From Rhodobiaceae bacterium UBA6963 (GTDB taxonomy: Bacteria; Pseudomonadota; Alphaproteobacteria; RS24): a stretch of DNA of 30,938 bases. Positions 16,408 through 24,904 of the stretch are shown in pieces. The stretch covers positions 1 to 30,938 of the forward strand of contig DJZB01000034.1 in the NCBI GenBank assembly GCA_002450335.1. Reading direction: 5' to 3'. The notes under the pieces were generated by a model that saw only the letters and a program-made list of their open reading frames with translations, had not been told where the DNA came from and did no database searches. The position numbers and the translations under genes were made by a program. The number at the start of each line of letters is the position of its first letter. Within the stretch, counting starts at the first letter, position 1.

Positions 16408-18843
16408 CTAATGCTTCCCGGCGAGGACTTCGCGTTTACCTGCATGATTGGGTGGGCTGATGACACCTTCTTCTTCCATTTTTTCAATCAGGCTTGCGGC
16501 TCTATTATAGCCGATTTGCAAGCGCCTCTGAACATAGCTGGTCGACGCGCGGTTATCACGAGTGACTATTGCAACTGCCTGATCGTAAAGACTGTCACCT
16601 GAGGTGTCGCCCTCCATACTGCCCATCTCAATAGGGTCGCTATCCTCCGTAACAGCATCAATATAAACCGGCTGACCTTGTTTTTTAAGAAATGAAACGA
16701 GGCCCTCGACCTCATTATCTGAAACAAAGGGGCCATGAACACGCTGGATGCGGCCGCCGCCTTCCATGAAAAGCATATCACCCATGCCGAGCAATTGTTC
16801 AGCGCCCATATCGCCAAGCACGGTACGACTATCAATCTTTGAGGTAACCTGAAAAGCAATCCGGCTTGGGAAATTAGCTTTAATCGTACCCGTTATAACA
16901 TCAACTGAAGGGCGTTGGGTCGCCGTGATAAGGTGCACACCCGCGGCGCGCGCCATCTGTGCCAATCGCTGAACGGCTGCCTCAATTTCTTTACCGGCGA
17001 CGAGCATTAAGTCTGCCATCTCGTCAATGACAACCACTATGTAAGGAAGTTTCTCAAGGTTAATTTCTTCTGTCTCAAACATGGCCTCGCCAGTCTCCGG
17101 GTCAAACCCTGTTTGAATGTCACGGGTCAGTGTCTCGCCTTTTTCCAACGCTTCCGTCATGCGCGCATTATAACCTTCAATGTTGCGCACCTTAATTTTG
17201 GACATTTTTCGGTATCTGTTCTCCATTTCCTGAACGGCCCATTTAAGGGCCGCGACAGCCTTTTTCGGTTCTGTAACAACAGGCGCAAGCAAATGGGGAA
17301 TGCCGTCATAGATAGATAATTCCAGCATTTTAGGGTCTACAAGGATCATGCGGCATTGTTCAGGGGTCAGGCGGTACAAGATTGACAAAATCATGGTATT
17401 AATACCTACGGATTTACCCGAGCCCGTGGTCCCTGCGACAAGTAGGTGGGGCATTTTTGTCAAATCACTCAGCACTGGCTCGCCCCCAATATCCTTACCA
17501 AGAGTGAGGGGTAGCTTAGCGTTGCTCTTTTCGAATGCTTCGCTGGATAATATTTCACGAAGGAAAACGGTTTCCCGGGTGCTGTTGGGCAACTCAATGC
17601 CAATGACATTATGGCCCGGAACTGTCGCAACACGGCATGAAATTGCACTCATGGCGCGCGCGATGTCATCTGCCAATCCGACCACGCGGGAGGACCGGAT
17701 ACCGGCGGCTGGCTCCAATTCATAGAGTGTGACAACGGGTCCGGGACGCACGCGCCCAATCTCACCCTTAATGCCAAAATCTTGTAAAACCGTTTCCAAC
17801 AGGCGGGCATTGGACTCCAAGGCATCCATGCTTACCTTTTGTGGCGCACGCCCGCGCGGCTCAGACAGCAACCTAAGCGGCGGCAGAGTGAAGCTGCTTT
17901 CAGGCTCTAACGGCAGGTTGTTCTGCGCCTCTTTGGATGCCCGACGCCCCTGACGCGGCGTGCTTTTCTTCTCTACTGGTATCGGTTTGCGCGATGCCGG
18001 TTTGGCTTTAACTGCCTCGGGCCCGGCTTCAATGCCGGCTGAGGCTTCAGCCTGAGCGTTTTGACCTTTGAGTATTAAGCCAAAACCCCTAAGCCGTTCA
18101 TTAGCCCCTTGACTTAAATTTTGGAAAAACATGCGGGCATGAGCCAACGCCGAAGTCTCACCTGCGCCGGATGTTTCAGGCTTCTTGTTGGTTAACAAGC
18201 TTTTCAGAAAGCTGAAAATGGCAACAAGGGCAAAAACTATTGCTTTGATAAATAGCCCGAACCAGCTTGCGGACATTAACGCAAGTGTGAAGCCCGCTAC
18301 GCCTACTGATAAGGCAGATGCCCAGAGCCATAGCGTGATGGAGCCTGACAGGCTATTAAGCGTGTCACCTAACAGTAGGACAAGCCAGCCGCCAAGGGGG
18401 GCAACAAGCGCCTCCCCCAGAACACCACCCGCATGCGGAGCAAAGGAGTCCGAATGAAGCGGTGCAATTGTTGCTGCCATAGATAATAAAATGATGCCAC
18501 CTACCCAAAGGAAAAATTTGAATATCGGGCGTGCGACGGATGCGTGACGCATATATCGCCACCCCAAAGCGGCTATTCCGGGGATTATGCCCCAGGCGCC
18601 ATATCCGGCGAATTGATAAAGTAAATCCGCGACGACTGCACCATAGGCTCCAAACCAGTTTTCAATATCTATATTGCCGACACGGTTTAGGCTGGGATCA
18701 GAAGCGTGATAGCTGAATAAAATGAGCGTCAAGGAAAGGCTGGCCGCCATCAAGATGATGCCAATGACCTCTTGCCCACGAAAAATCAGGAAGCTGCCCA
18801 ATCGCCCACGGAGTTCGCTTAAGGTGCTCATCATTCTTGCCAT
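16408..18843 (-). CDS. ftsK: DNA translocase FtsK
   Basis: FtsK anchors in the division septum and pumps DNA so that chromosome dimers are resolved at dif. The 811-residue protein has N-terminal membrane segments (roughly residues 22-200, several hydrophobic stretches), then a Pro/Lys/Ala-rich linker (about 260-310), shorter than in E. coli, then the motor. The motor shows Walker A GTTGSGKS at 471-478 and Walker B IVVVIDEMAD at about 600-608, followed by ITATQRPSVDVITG. The C-terminal winged-helix gamma domain reads ASTSYVQRRLQIGYNRAA and should bind KOPS-type sequences. It starts one base after the dapC-like stop and is followed by lolA. Confidence 0.97.
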   Translation of the reverse strand: MARMMSTLSELRGRLGSFLIFRGQEVIGIILMAASLSLTLILFSYHASDPSLNRVGNIDIENWFGAYGAVVADLLYQFAGYGAWGIIPGIAALGWRYMRHASVARPIFKFFLWVGGIILLSMAATIAPLHSDSFAPHAGGVLGEALVAPLGGWLVLLLGDTLNSLSGSITLWLWASALSVGVAGFTLALMSASWFGLFIKAIVFALVAIFSFLKSLLTNKKPETSGAGETSALAHARMFFQNLSQGANERLRGFGLILKGQNAQAEASAGIEAGPEAVKAKPASRKPIPVEKKSTPRQGRRASKEAQNNLPLEPESSFTLPPLRLLSEPRGRAPQKVSMDALESNARLLETVLQDFGIKGEIGRVRPGPVVTLYELEPAAGIRSSRVVGLADDIARAMSAISCRVATVPGHNVIGIELPNSTRETVFLREILSSEAFEKSNAKLPLTLGKDIGGEPVLSDLTKMPHLLVAGTTGSGKSVGINTMILSILYRLTPEQCRMILVDPKMLELSIYDGIPHLLAPVVTEPKKAVAALKWAVQEMENRYRKMSKIKVRNIEGYNARMTEALEKGETLTRDIQTGFDPETGEAMFETEEINLEKLPYIVVVIDEMADLMLVAGKEIEAAVQRLAQMARAAGVHLITATQRPSVDVITGTIKANFPSRIAFQVTSKIDSRTVLGDMGAEQLLGMGDMLFMEGGGRIQRVHGPFVSDNEVEGLVSFLKKQGQPVYIDAVTEDSDPIEMGSMEGDTSGDSLYDQAVAIVTRDNRASTSYVQRRLQIGYNRAASLIEKMEEEGVISPPNHAGKREVLAGKH

Positions 18844-18844
18844 G

Positions 18845-20065
18845 CTATTTTATGCCTTCCGCCGACAAAATATCATGCATTCTTGGTAAAGCCAATTTCA
18901 TCTCTGCCATATCCCCGACAAGTGCCACGCGGATATATTGAGCGCCCGGGTTTTCTCCATTTACCTCAGCACCCAGATAGGCGCCCGGCAATACACGGAT
19001 GCCCCCTTTTTCCCAGAGCAATTTTGTGATTGCTTCACTATCTCCAACATCCAGCCAGAGAAAAAACCCACCCGCAGGCCTATAGAAATTATAACGTGCG
19101 CCAAGAATATCCTCAGCCAAATCGATTTTGTCCTGATAAAGCGTGCGGTTTTCTTGCACATGGGCATCATTTGCCCAGCAGAGTGCCGCCGCTTTTTGAG
19201 CGGCAATCGGGCTTTGCGGCGCGGCAAGCATTCTAAGTTTAAGAAATTGCTTCATTAGTTTATCACCCCCCACCCCTAAGCCCGAACGGAGACCGGGCAA
19301 GCTTGAGCGCTTTGAAAGGGAGTGAAACACCATCAGGTTTTTCAAGCCTTCAGGCCTTTTCGCGGCGACATTTAGAGCCGATATTGGGGGCGATGTTTCG
19401 TGCCGGCGGTCAAAAATATCAATGTAGCATTCGTCCATTATCAACAAAAAATTATGCCGTTCAGCGCGAGCCAGCCATTGGTTGAGATAATCCCAGTCGG
19501 CTATAGCCCCTTGTGGATTAGCGGGGGTACACATAAAAACTGCGCGCATTTGGTCGAGTGTTTCATCTGACAAGTCAGACGGGTCTGGAAGAAAGCCATT
19601 GTCAGCAACAGCTTTCATATAGAGAGGCGTGGCCCCGGCCGCAAGCGCGGCGGCGGCATAAAGTTGATAAAATGGGTTTGGCATCGCCATAAGTTTTTTG
19701 TTGGGCCCGTCGGGGGCGATTTGAGCGGCAAGAAATAAAGCTTCGCGTGTGCCGGTGGCCGGGAGAACCTGATGCGGCGCACCATAAATCTCAGGGGTAA
19801 GCCCAAAACGCCTTGAAAGCCAGTCACGCGCAGAGGTTTGCCAAGGTTCAATACCGTTAATGGGCGGGTAGTCGCCATAAGTTGAGAGGTTGTCGGCCAG
19901 GCAATCCAGTGCGAATTGCGGGGGGGCGTGTCTTGGCGAGCCAACAGCAAGAGATATGGGTTCGACTTGGGCGGTTGGGGTGTCCAGTAAGGCGCGGAGG
20001 CGGGCAAAGGGCGACTCTGACAGCCCGGCGAGAACGGCGTTTTGAGCCGTGTCATCTGGCTTCAT
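18845..20065 (-). CDS. dapC: class I/II aminotransferase, succinyldiaminopimelate transaminase-like
   Basis: PLP fold type I aminotransferase of 406 residues. Visible features are the N-terminal PISLAVGSPRHAPP, the glycine-rich GDYPPINGIEPW, the cofactor-binding aspartate region LIMDECYIDIF, the PLP lysine in HSLSKRSSLPGLRSG, and the C-terminal substrate arginine region YIRVALVGD. The pattern resembles DapC-type enzymes that transaminate N-succinyl-2-amino-6-ketopimelate in lysine/diaminopimelate synthesis, but the substrate cannot be proved from sequence; other aspartate-family transaminases are possible. The start at 20065 is chosen because AAAGGAG (20071-20077) precedes it; the longer TTG start (20080) overlaps that site. 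ftsK begins one base after its stop. Confidence 0.82.
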   Translation of the reverse strand: MKPDDTAQNAVLAGLSESPFARLRALLDTPTAQVEPISLAVGSPRHAPPQFALDCLADNLSTYGDYPPINGIEPWQTSARDWLSRRFGLTPEIYGAPHQVLPATGTREALFLAAQIAPDGPNKKLMAMPNPFYQLYAAAALAAGATPLYMKAVADNGFLPDPSDLSDETLDQMRAVFMCTPANPQGAIADWDYLNQWLARAERHNFLLIMDECYIDIFDRRHETSPPISALNVAAKRPEGLKNLMVFHSLSKRSSLPGLRSGLGVGGDKLMKQFLKLRMLAAPQSPIAAQKAAALCWANDAHVQENRTLYQDKIDLAEDILGARYNFYRPAGGFFLWLDVGDSEAITKLLWEKGGIRVLPGAYLGAEVNGENPGAQYIRVALVGDMAEMKLALPRMHDILSAEGIK

Positions 20066-20070
20066 GTCAT

Positions 20071-20077
20071 CTCCTTT
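20071..20077 (-). promoter_or_regulatory. ribosome binding site deciding the dapC-like start
   Basis: AAAGGAG on the minus strand, five bases before the ATG at 20065. It overlaps the alternative TTG codon at 20080, which argues against that start. Confidence 0.8.
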
Positions 20078-20114
20078 CAATTTTTCTCCACAAACAGACT
20101 CTTATAAAAACCAC

Positions 20115-20146
20115 AAAAAAACCGAGGCAAGCATAACCTGCCTCGG
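20115..20146 (-). terminator. rho-independent terminator after amt
   Basis: On the minus strand, CCGAGGCA, a 9-base loop and TGCCTCGG form a perfect 8-bp stem (20122-20146), followed by seven Ts (20115-20121). It lies 60 bp after the amt stop and before the dapC-like gene, so it ends amt transcription and separates the two units. Confidence 0.93.
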
Positions 20147-20205
20147 CTGATTTGGTCAAAACCAATTACGAAATGCTGCTTAAGCCGGCATTAAGAATTT
20201 GTGTT

Positions 20206-21420
20206 TTATTTCATGCCGCCTTCCGGCTCGGACTGAATATTATGGATTGAAAGGTCAGCGCCCATAATTTCTTCCTCTTCAGTGAGGCGTATGCCGATGG
20301 TTTGCTTAAGCACGCCATAAACAACGAGACCGCAAATAAAAGCGTACCCGCACCCGACAACTGTACCGATAAGTTGGGATATGAAACTGACGCCGCCAAG
20401 GCCGCCAAACATTTCTAGGCCGAAAATACCGGCAGCAATGCCACCCCAAGCGCCTGCAAGGCCATGCAATGGCCAAACACCTAGGACATCATCAATTTGC
20501 CATTTTTCCTGACAAAGATTGAAAAAATGAACAAATACAAAGCCACCAATGCCGCCTGTAACAAAAGAGCCGATGGGGTGCATGATATTTGATCCTGCAC
20601 AAACAGCGACCAGCCCTGCGAGCGCACCATTATGGACAAAGCCTGGATCTCCCCGCCCGACTATAAGTGCGGCAAGAATGCCCCCCGTCATGGCAAGCAG
20701 TGAGTTCATGGCAACCAGACCGGTGACACCTTCAAGCGACTGAGCGGACATGACGTTAAAGCCGAACCATCCTACGCAAAGCATCCATGATCCAAGTGCC
20801 AACCAAGGTATGGATGATGGAGGAAAAGCTCGCCCCCTTTCACCATATCTGCCGTGGCGCGCGCCCAGCATCAAAACGGCACCCAGCGCCAACCAGCCGC
20901 CAACACCATGGACAACAACAGAACCGGCGAAGTCATTAAAGGCATAACCAAAAGTTGACTCGAGCCAGGATTGGAAGCCAAATTTTCCGTTCCAGATAAT
21001 ACCTTCAAAAAATGGGTATATCAGCGCGACGATTATCGCCGACGCTGCCAGTTGCGACCCAAATTTGGCGCGTTCTGCAATGCCGCCGGAAATAATTGCC
21101 GGAATGGCGGCGGCAAATGTTAACAGGAAGAAAAATTTAACCAATGAAAGGCCCTGCCCATCAAAGCCAGTGCCTTCCCCACCCTGAATAGTTGCCGCGT
21201 CCGCGAAAAAATTAATGCCATACGCAACGCCATAACCAATTAAAAAATAAGCCACTGTTGAAACAGCAAAGTCTGATATAATTTTGACCAGAGCGTTAAC
21301 TTGGTTTTTTTTACGAACAGTTCCAACTTCTAAAAATGCAAAGCCGCCATGCATGGCAAAAACCAAAATAGCACCAATAAGCAAAAAGAAGACGTCACCG
21401 CCCAATTGCGATTGAGACAT
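20206..21420 (-). CDS. amt: ammonium transporter, Amt family
   Basis: Amt conducts ammonia/ammonium across the inner membrane. From the ATG at 21420 the protein is 404 residues with about 11 hydrophobic segments. Diagnostic stretches are FAMHGGFAFLEVGTVRKKN, VVVHGVGGWLALGA carrying the first pore histidine, and VWPLHGLAGAWGGIAAGIFG carrying the second. The start is set by GGAGGGG at 21424-21430; a longer frame from 21468 would run across the promoter. Immediately upstream is a near-consensus sigma-54 promoter, so expression is probably nitrogen-regulated through an NtrC-type activator. No glnK gene lies beside it, unlike the common glnK-amtB pair. Confidence 0.96.
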   Translation of the reverse strand: MSQSQLGGDVFFLLIGAILVFAMHGGFAFLEVGTVRKKNQVNALVKIISDFAVSTVAYFLIGYGVAYGINFFADAATIQGGEGTGFDGQGLSLVKFFFLLTFAAAIPAIISGGIAERAKFGSQLAASAIIVALIYPFFEGIIWNGKFGFQSWLESTFGYAFNDFAGSVVVHGVGGWLALGAVLMLGARHGRYGERGRAFPPSSIPWLALGSWMLCVGWFGFNVMSAQSLEGVTGLVAMNSLLAMTGGILAALIVGRGDPGFVHNGALAGLVAVCAGSNIMHPIGSFVTGGIGGFVFVHFFNLCQEKWQIDDVLGVWPLHGLAGAWGGIAAGIFGLEMFGGLGGVSFISQLIGTVVGCGYAFICGLVVYGVLKQTIGIRLTEEEEIMGADLSIHNIQSEPEGGMK

Positions 21421-21456
21421 GTTCCCCTCCATTATAATTATCTCTGCTCTAATACA

Positions 21457-21472
21457 AGCAAGATGCATGCCA
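21457..21472 (-). promoter_or_regulatory. sigma-54 (RpoN) promoter of amt
   Basis: On the minus strand TGGCATGCATCTTGCT matches the -24/-12 consensus TGGCACG-N4-TTGCW with one mismatch. The invariant GG (21470-21471) and GC (21458-21459) have canonical spacing. Transcription would start near 21446, about 25 bases before the start codon. Confidence 0.85.
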
Positions 21473-21487
21473 GAAATTACATATAAC

Positions 21488-21505
21488 TCATTGATATCAT
21501 TGATA
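21488..21505. repeat. tandem 9-bp direct repeat upstream of the sigma-54 promoter
   Basis: TCATTGATA occurs twice in immediate succession, about 42-59 bases before the predicted amt start of transcription. It could bind a regulator or help bending between enhancer and promoter; function unknown. The rest of the 237-bp gap between amt and the ubiH-like gene is AT-rich; TGCA-N11-TGCA at 21558-21576 sits near -112 to -130, where an NtrC site would be expected, but it is not a standard match. Confidence 0.5.
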
Positions 21506-21657
21506 TATTTATGTCCAAATTAGGCCAAATTCTATATCTGCATAAATTTTAATCACTTGCAAGATTTTCGTATGCAGACGCCTAATTAATAGTCACTATG
21601 TAGGTGTCACATGTCGCATCTGTTGTGCTGGACTTTGGCCATTATGTCAGCCACTTT

Positions 21658-22923
21658 ATGCATATGGATTCTCCGTCACCTGAAAAATGTGAAATTGTGA
21701 TTGTCGGCGCCGGCCTTGCAGGTTATGCGGCGGCGTTAGCGTTGGCAGGGACGGGCGCAGAAATTGTTGTGCTGGACCGGGCGACAGATAGCTCTGGTGG
21801 GGCTGCTCATCCTGACCCTCGCACCACGGCTTTATCCCCCTCTTCTTTTAAAATGTTAACCTGTCTTGATGTGTTGTCTGCGTGTCAGGAGGTGCCCACC
21901 CCCATTGCGGCGATGAGGATTACGGAAGCCTCATCAGTGCCTAAATGGCCGGGCGGGCTGTTAAATTTTGAGAACGCCAATGATGGCGATGCGCTGGCCT
22001 ATATGGTGCGTAATCGTGATTTGCTTGGCGCTTTTGCTGAAGTCAGCAAGGACATCTCTAACATCTCAATCCGTAAAGGTCAGACTGTTACTGACATGGA
22101 GCAGACTCCAAACGGAATGCAATTGACTGTTAATGATCATCAGATGATATGCGACCTTGTCATTGCCTGTGATGGACGCCAATCGCTTGTCAGGGATTTT
22201 CTTGGTACGCGCATTATAAAGCGTGATTATCACCGCGCCGCTCTGGTGGCAGATTTTTCCCATAGCTTGCCACACGATAATCTTGCGCGTCAGATTTTTA
22301 GAACCAACGGCCCAATGGCCTGCTTGCCGCTTGGTAAGAGTCCAAACGGTCAGCATGTCAGTAGCCTTGTTTGGGTGGAAAAAACAAAAACGGCCAAAAG
22401 CCTTTCCTCACTATCTCAGGAGAGATTTTCCTATGCATTGTCAGAACAACTTGATGGGGCTTTGGGCGATATAAAAGTTTCTGATACGCCGCATTTTTTC
22501 CCTTTGTCACTGATGCTGGCTGAAAATTATGCTGCACCTCATGCTGTTTTGCTGGGGGATGCCGCGCATGTCATTCACCCGCTTGCCGGACAAGGTTATA
22601 ATCTGACGCTTCGGGATGCTGCAATGCTTGCAGAGCATGTTTTTGATGCCAAGATGGTTGGGCTCAAAGCTTGCGATTTGAGTGTGACAGAGGGGTATCA
22701 ACTTAGTCGCCGTGTTGATGTTTTTGCTATGGCAGGCTTAACAGATGGCCTTAACAATCTGTTTGGCACTTCTTTTCCGCCTCTTTCTTGGTTGCGTCAT
22801 GCAGGTCTTGCCCTTGTCAATAATGCACTTCCCAATCAAGCAAAACATATGGGGCAGCGTTATGCAGACAGAGGCACATCTCCCCTGCCGCGCCTTTTAA
22901 GAGGCCGAAGGTTGACTGGATAG
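21658..22923 (+). CDS. UbiH/UbiF/VisC/COQ6-family FAD monooxygenase
   Basis: These flavoprotein hydroxylases act on the aromatic ring in ubiquinone synthesis. The 421-residue protein has the Rossmann motif GAGLAGYAAALALAG near the start, the middle motif LVIACDGRQSLVRDFLG (DG motif), and the second FAD motif LLGDAAHVIHPLAGQGYNLTLRDAAMLAE, which includes the family signature HPLAGQG. Which ring position it hydroxylates (UbiH, UbiF, UbiI or UbiL type) cannot be told from sequence. Start is uncertain: ATG at 21658 or 21664 fits the family, while a GTG at 21604 would add 18 residues; none has a good ribosome binding site. It converges on the Trm112 gene. Confidence 0.88.
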   Translation: MHMDSPSPEKCEIVIVGAGLAGYAAALALAGTGAEIVVLDRATDSSGGAAHPDPRTTALSPSSFKMLTCLDVLSACQEVPTPIAAMRITEASSVPKWPGGLLNFENANDGDALAYMVRNRDLLGAFAEVSKDISNISIRKGQTVTDMEQTPNGMQLTVNDHQMICDLVIACDGRQSLVRDFLGTRIIKRDYHRAALVADFSHSLPHDNLARQIFRTNGPMACLPLGKSPNGQHVSSLVWVEKTKTAKSLSSLSQERFSYALSEQLDGALGDIKVSDTPHFFPLSLMLAENYAAPHAVLLGDAAHVIHPLAGQGYNLTLRDAAMLAEHVFDAKMVGLKACDLSVTEGYQLSRRVDVFAMAGLTDGLNNLFGTSFPPLSWLRHAGLALVNNALPNQAKHMGQRYADRGTSPLPRLLRGRRLTG

Positions 22924-22939
22924 GCGCATTTTTTAATTC

Positions 22940-23149
22940 TTAATCTTTAGGAATTTTGCGGGCTTCGCTCTCAAGCATTACCGGAATACCCTGCCTTACA
23001 GGATAAGCCAACCCGGCCTCTTTGCTAATCAGCTCCTGTTTATCACGGTCATAGCTCAGGGGTCGGCGCGAAACCGGGCAGACCAGTATTTCCAACAGGC
23101 TTGGGTCAGGGCTGGCGGCATCTATATTTTCATCATTTTCTTTTGTCAT
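22940..23149 (-). CDS. Trm112/YcaR family small protein
   Basis: This 69-residue protein contains the family block LLEILVCPVSRRPLSYD followed by ELISKEAGLAYPVRQGIPVMLESEAR, matching the UPF0434/YcaR (Trm112-like) family. In eukaryotes Trm112 activates methyltransferases; the bacterial role is not settled. Only one cysteine is visible, so the full zinc-binding pattern is absent, which is common in bacterial members. It is the last gene of the cnoX-like/LON/Trm112 run, 9 bp after the LON gene. Confidence 0.9.
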   Translation of the reverse strand: MTKENDENIDAASPDPSLLEILVCPVSRRPLSYDRDKQELISKEAGLAYPVRQGIPVMLESEARKIPKD

Positions 23150-23158
23150 TTATTCGGC

Positions 23159-23815
23159 CTATTGAAGTGGCGTGTCTTCATCATTGCCATGGGCAAGAAT
23201 GACTTCGGTCATGGCAATAAGCATATCAGCTCGGCTAGCCAATGTATCTGCCTCCAGTAGAGCCTGTTTTTCAGGTGGGCCGTAGGGGCTAACAACACTT
23301 AAGGAATTTACAAGCTCTTCGGTTGGCGAGCCTTCAATAGATGGCCAATCCCCCTGCAGCTGATTGGCGTCCAGATAATCTTTCAGCACCTCGAGCAGAC
23401 CTTTTCGGTCAACATCATCAACACCATAATCTTTGACAAGATCATGTGAAAAGGGTGCGTAATCAGCTTTAACTTGACGGTAGGGGGTGGTGACGTCCAA
23501 TTCTTCGATCACATGAAATCTGCAAAGACCGGTCAGGGTAATCAGTATCCGCCCGTCCTCAGTTTCATTATAAGTGGTGACTCTCCCGACACATCCCGCA
23601 CCGTAGAGGCCATAAGGTCCAGATTGACTACTATTACGTGGTTGGATAATCCCAATAATCCGCGAACTGCTCATGGCATCATTGGCCATAGCGAGATAGC
23701 GCTGCTCAAAAATATTGAGCGGCAGTAAAACGCGTGGCAACAATAGAGCCCCTGATAAAGGGAATACGGGAATGACAGGCGGCAAATCTGCCGGAAGTTT
23801 ATAATCAACAAGCAT
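23159..23815 (-). CDS. LON substrate-binding domain protein (stand-alone)
   Basis: The 218-residue protein consists of a LON N-terminal (PUA-like) domain without the ATPase or protease parts. Evidence: VIPVFPLSGALLLPRVLLPLNIFEQRYLAM at the N-terminus, then IGIIQPR, YGAGCVGRVTTYNETEDGRILITLTGLCRFHV, all typical of this family; the second half is helical. The domain binds peptides or partners in Lon, but the single-domain proteins have no confirmed role. The start at 23815 follows the cnoX-like stop after one base (TAGTATG), implying coupled translation; the longer ORF from 23857 overlaps that gene. Confidence 0.92.
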   Translation of the reverse strand: MLVDYKLPADLPPVIPVFPLSGALLLPRVLLPLNIFEQRYLAMANDAMSSSRIIGIIQPRNSSQSGPYGLYGAGCVGRVTTYNETEDGRILITLTGLCRFHVIEELDVTTPYRQVKADYAPFSHDLVKDYGVDDVDRKGLLEVLKDYLDANQLQGDWPSIEGSPTEELVNSLSVVSPYGPPEKQALLEADTLASRADMLIAMTEVILAHGNDEDTPLQ

Positions 23816-23816
23816 A

Positions 23817-24776
23817 CTAACTGAACAGCAGGGAGGACAATTTGCGCCGCCCTTCAACCGTTACCTCATCTGTGGGTCCATAGGCTTCAAAAAGCTCGAG
23901 TAATTGTTTGCGTGCGGCATCATCTTCCCATTGACGATTTCGCTGAATAATCTCAAGCAAAGCGTCAATGGCATTTTCTTTTTGTCCGGCAGCATGATAG
24001 GCCAGCGCCAAATCATAGCGCGACTGGTGGTCATCGGCGTTGCCGCCCAAGGTTGCTAACAGCGTGTCAATCGCGCTCTCTTTTTGGTCGTCAGTGTCGC
24101 CGAGTGAGGATGATTTTTTTGCCAATTCAAGGCCTGCAATTGCCGCGCTGTAAAGCGGGTCGGGGGTGGTCGGATCCTCAATCATGGCAAGGGTTTGCTC
24201 TGCCGCATCGATATTGCCCGATGCAAGATAACACTGCGCCAGCCCCCCCAGCGCGGCTGTGTTGGTGTTGTCTTGCTGGGCGATTGCACCGAAAATTTGC
24301 ATGGCATTGGTGAAATCATCTTGTTCCAAAGCTGCTTTACCGGCGGCTAACATCTCCTCGATGGGGTCTGGGGCGAGGCCTTCGCCAAGATTTTTTTCAA
24401 TAAAGGCTTTAAGCTGGCTCTCCGGCAATGCGCCCGCGAAGCCGTCTACGGGTTGACCATTTTTAAAAGCAAAAACAGCCGGAATGGATTGTACTTGTAA
24501 TTGTTGTGCGACCTGGGGGTGTTCATCAATATTCATTTTTGCCAAGCGTACCGCGCCATTACTTTGCATGGCCAGCTTTTCAAGAAGCGGTGTCAGTTGC
24601 TTACAAGGCCCACACCATGGTGCCCAGAAATCAAGAAGAACCAACATGTGCTGTGAGGCCTCAATCACGTCGACCATAAAGCTTTGGGTGGTTGTTTCGA
24701 CAACACTGTCAGTTGATTGACTGTCAACTGCGCTCATACCTGATGGGTTTTGTTGAGTTTCCGGTGTTTCGTCCAT
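23817..24776 (-). CDS. cnoX: CnoX/YbbN-like chaperedoxin (thioredoxin plus TPR)
   Basis: The 319-residue protein joins an N-terminal thioredoxin domain to C-terminal TPR-type helices, the architecture of CnoX (YbbN). The active site WCGPC has Cys55 and Cys58, so unlike E. coli CnoX, which has lost the first cysteine, this one should be redox-active; alphaproteobacterial members such as that of Caulobacter retain the pair. Ordinary thioredoxin features follow (KMNIDEHPQVAQQLQVQSIPAVFAFKNG). TPR-like repeats fill about residues 145-300. Known members hold unfolded proteins and protect cysteines under oxidative stress. The first gene of an operon with LON and Trm112. The 128-bp gap upstream contains a small hairpin at 24794-24808. 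Confidence 0.88.
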   Translation of the reverse strand: MDETPETQQNPSGMSAVDSQSTDSVVETTTQSFMVDVIEASQHMLVLLDFWAPWCGPCKQLTPLLEKLAMQSNGAVRLAKMNIDEHPQVAQQLQVQSIPAVFAFKNGQPVDGFAGALPESQLKAFIEKNLGEGLAPDPIEEMLAAGKAALEQDDFTNAMQIFGAIAQQDNTNTAALGGLAQCYLASGNIDAAEQTLAMIEDPTTPDPLYSAAIAGLELAKKSSSLGDTDDQKESAIDTLLATLGGNADDHQSRYDLALAYHAAGQKENAIDALLEIIQRNRQWEDDAARKQLLELFEAYGPTDEVTVEGRRKLSSLLFS

Positions 24777-24904
24777 AATTTATCCCGTCTTTGCTTCCTT
24801 GCAGGAAGTTCATATCCTTATGTGACTAAAGTGGGGTCTCTGGAAGGTTTTGCCAAGGCCTAATGATGATTTTCCTGTTTGGCCTGTACACTTTATTTTC
24901 TTTG

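Noticed and set aside
19512..19520. DnaA-box-like TGTGGATTA
   Set aside because: Single one-mismatch match inside the dapC-like gene, not in an AT-rich cluster; not an origin.
21558..21576. TGCA-N11-TGCA as an NtrC enhancer site
   Set aside because: The position fits but the spacing differs from the usual TGCA-N9-TGCA core, so it is not listed as a site on its own.
24794..24808. CTTCCTTGCAGGAAG hairpin in the cnoX-like leader
   Set aside because: Six-bp stem with a 3-base loop, no T tract and no known regulatory match; noted only in the gene entry.
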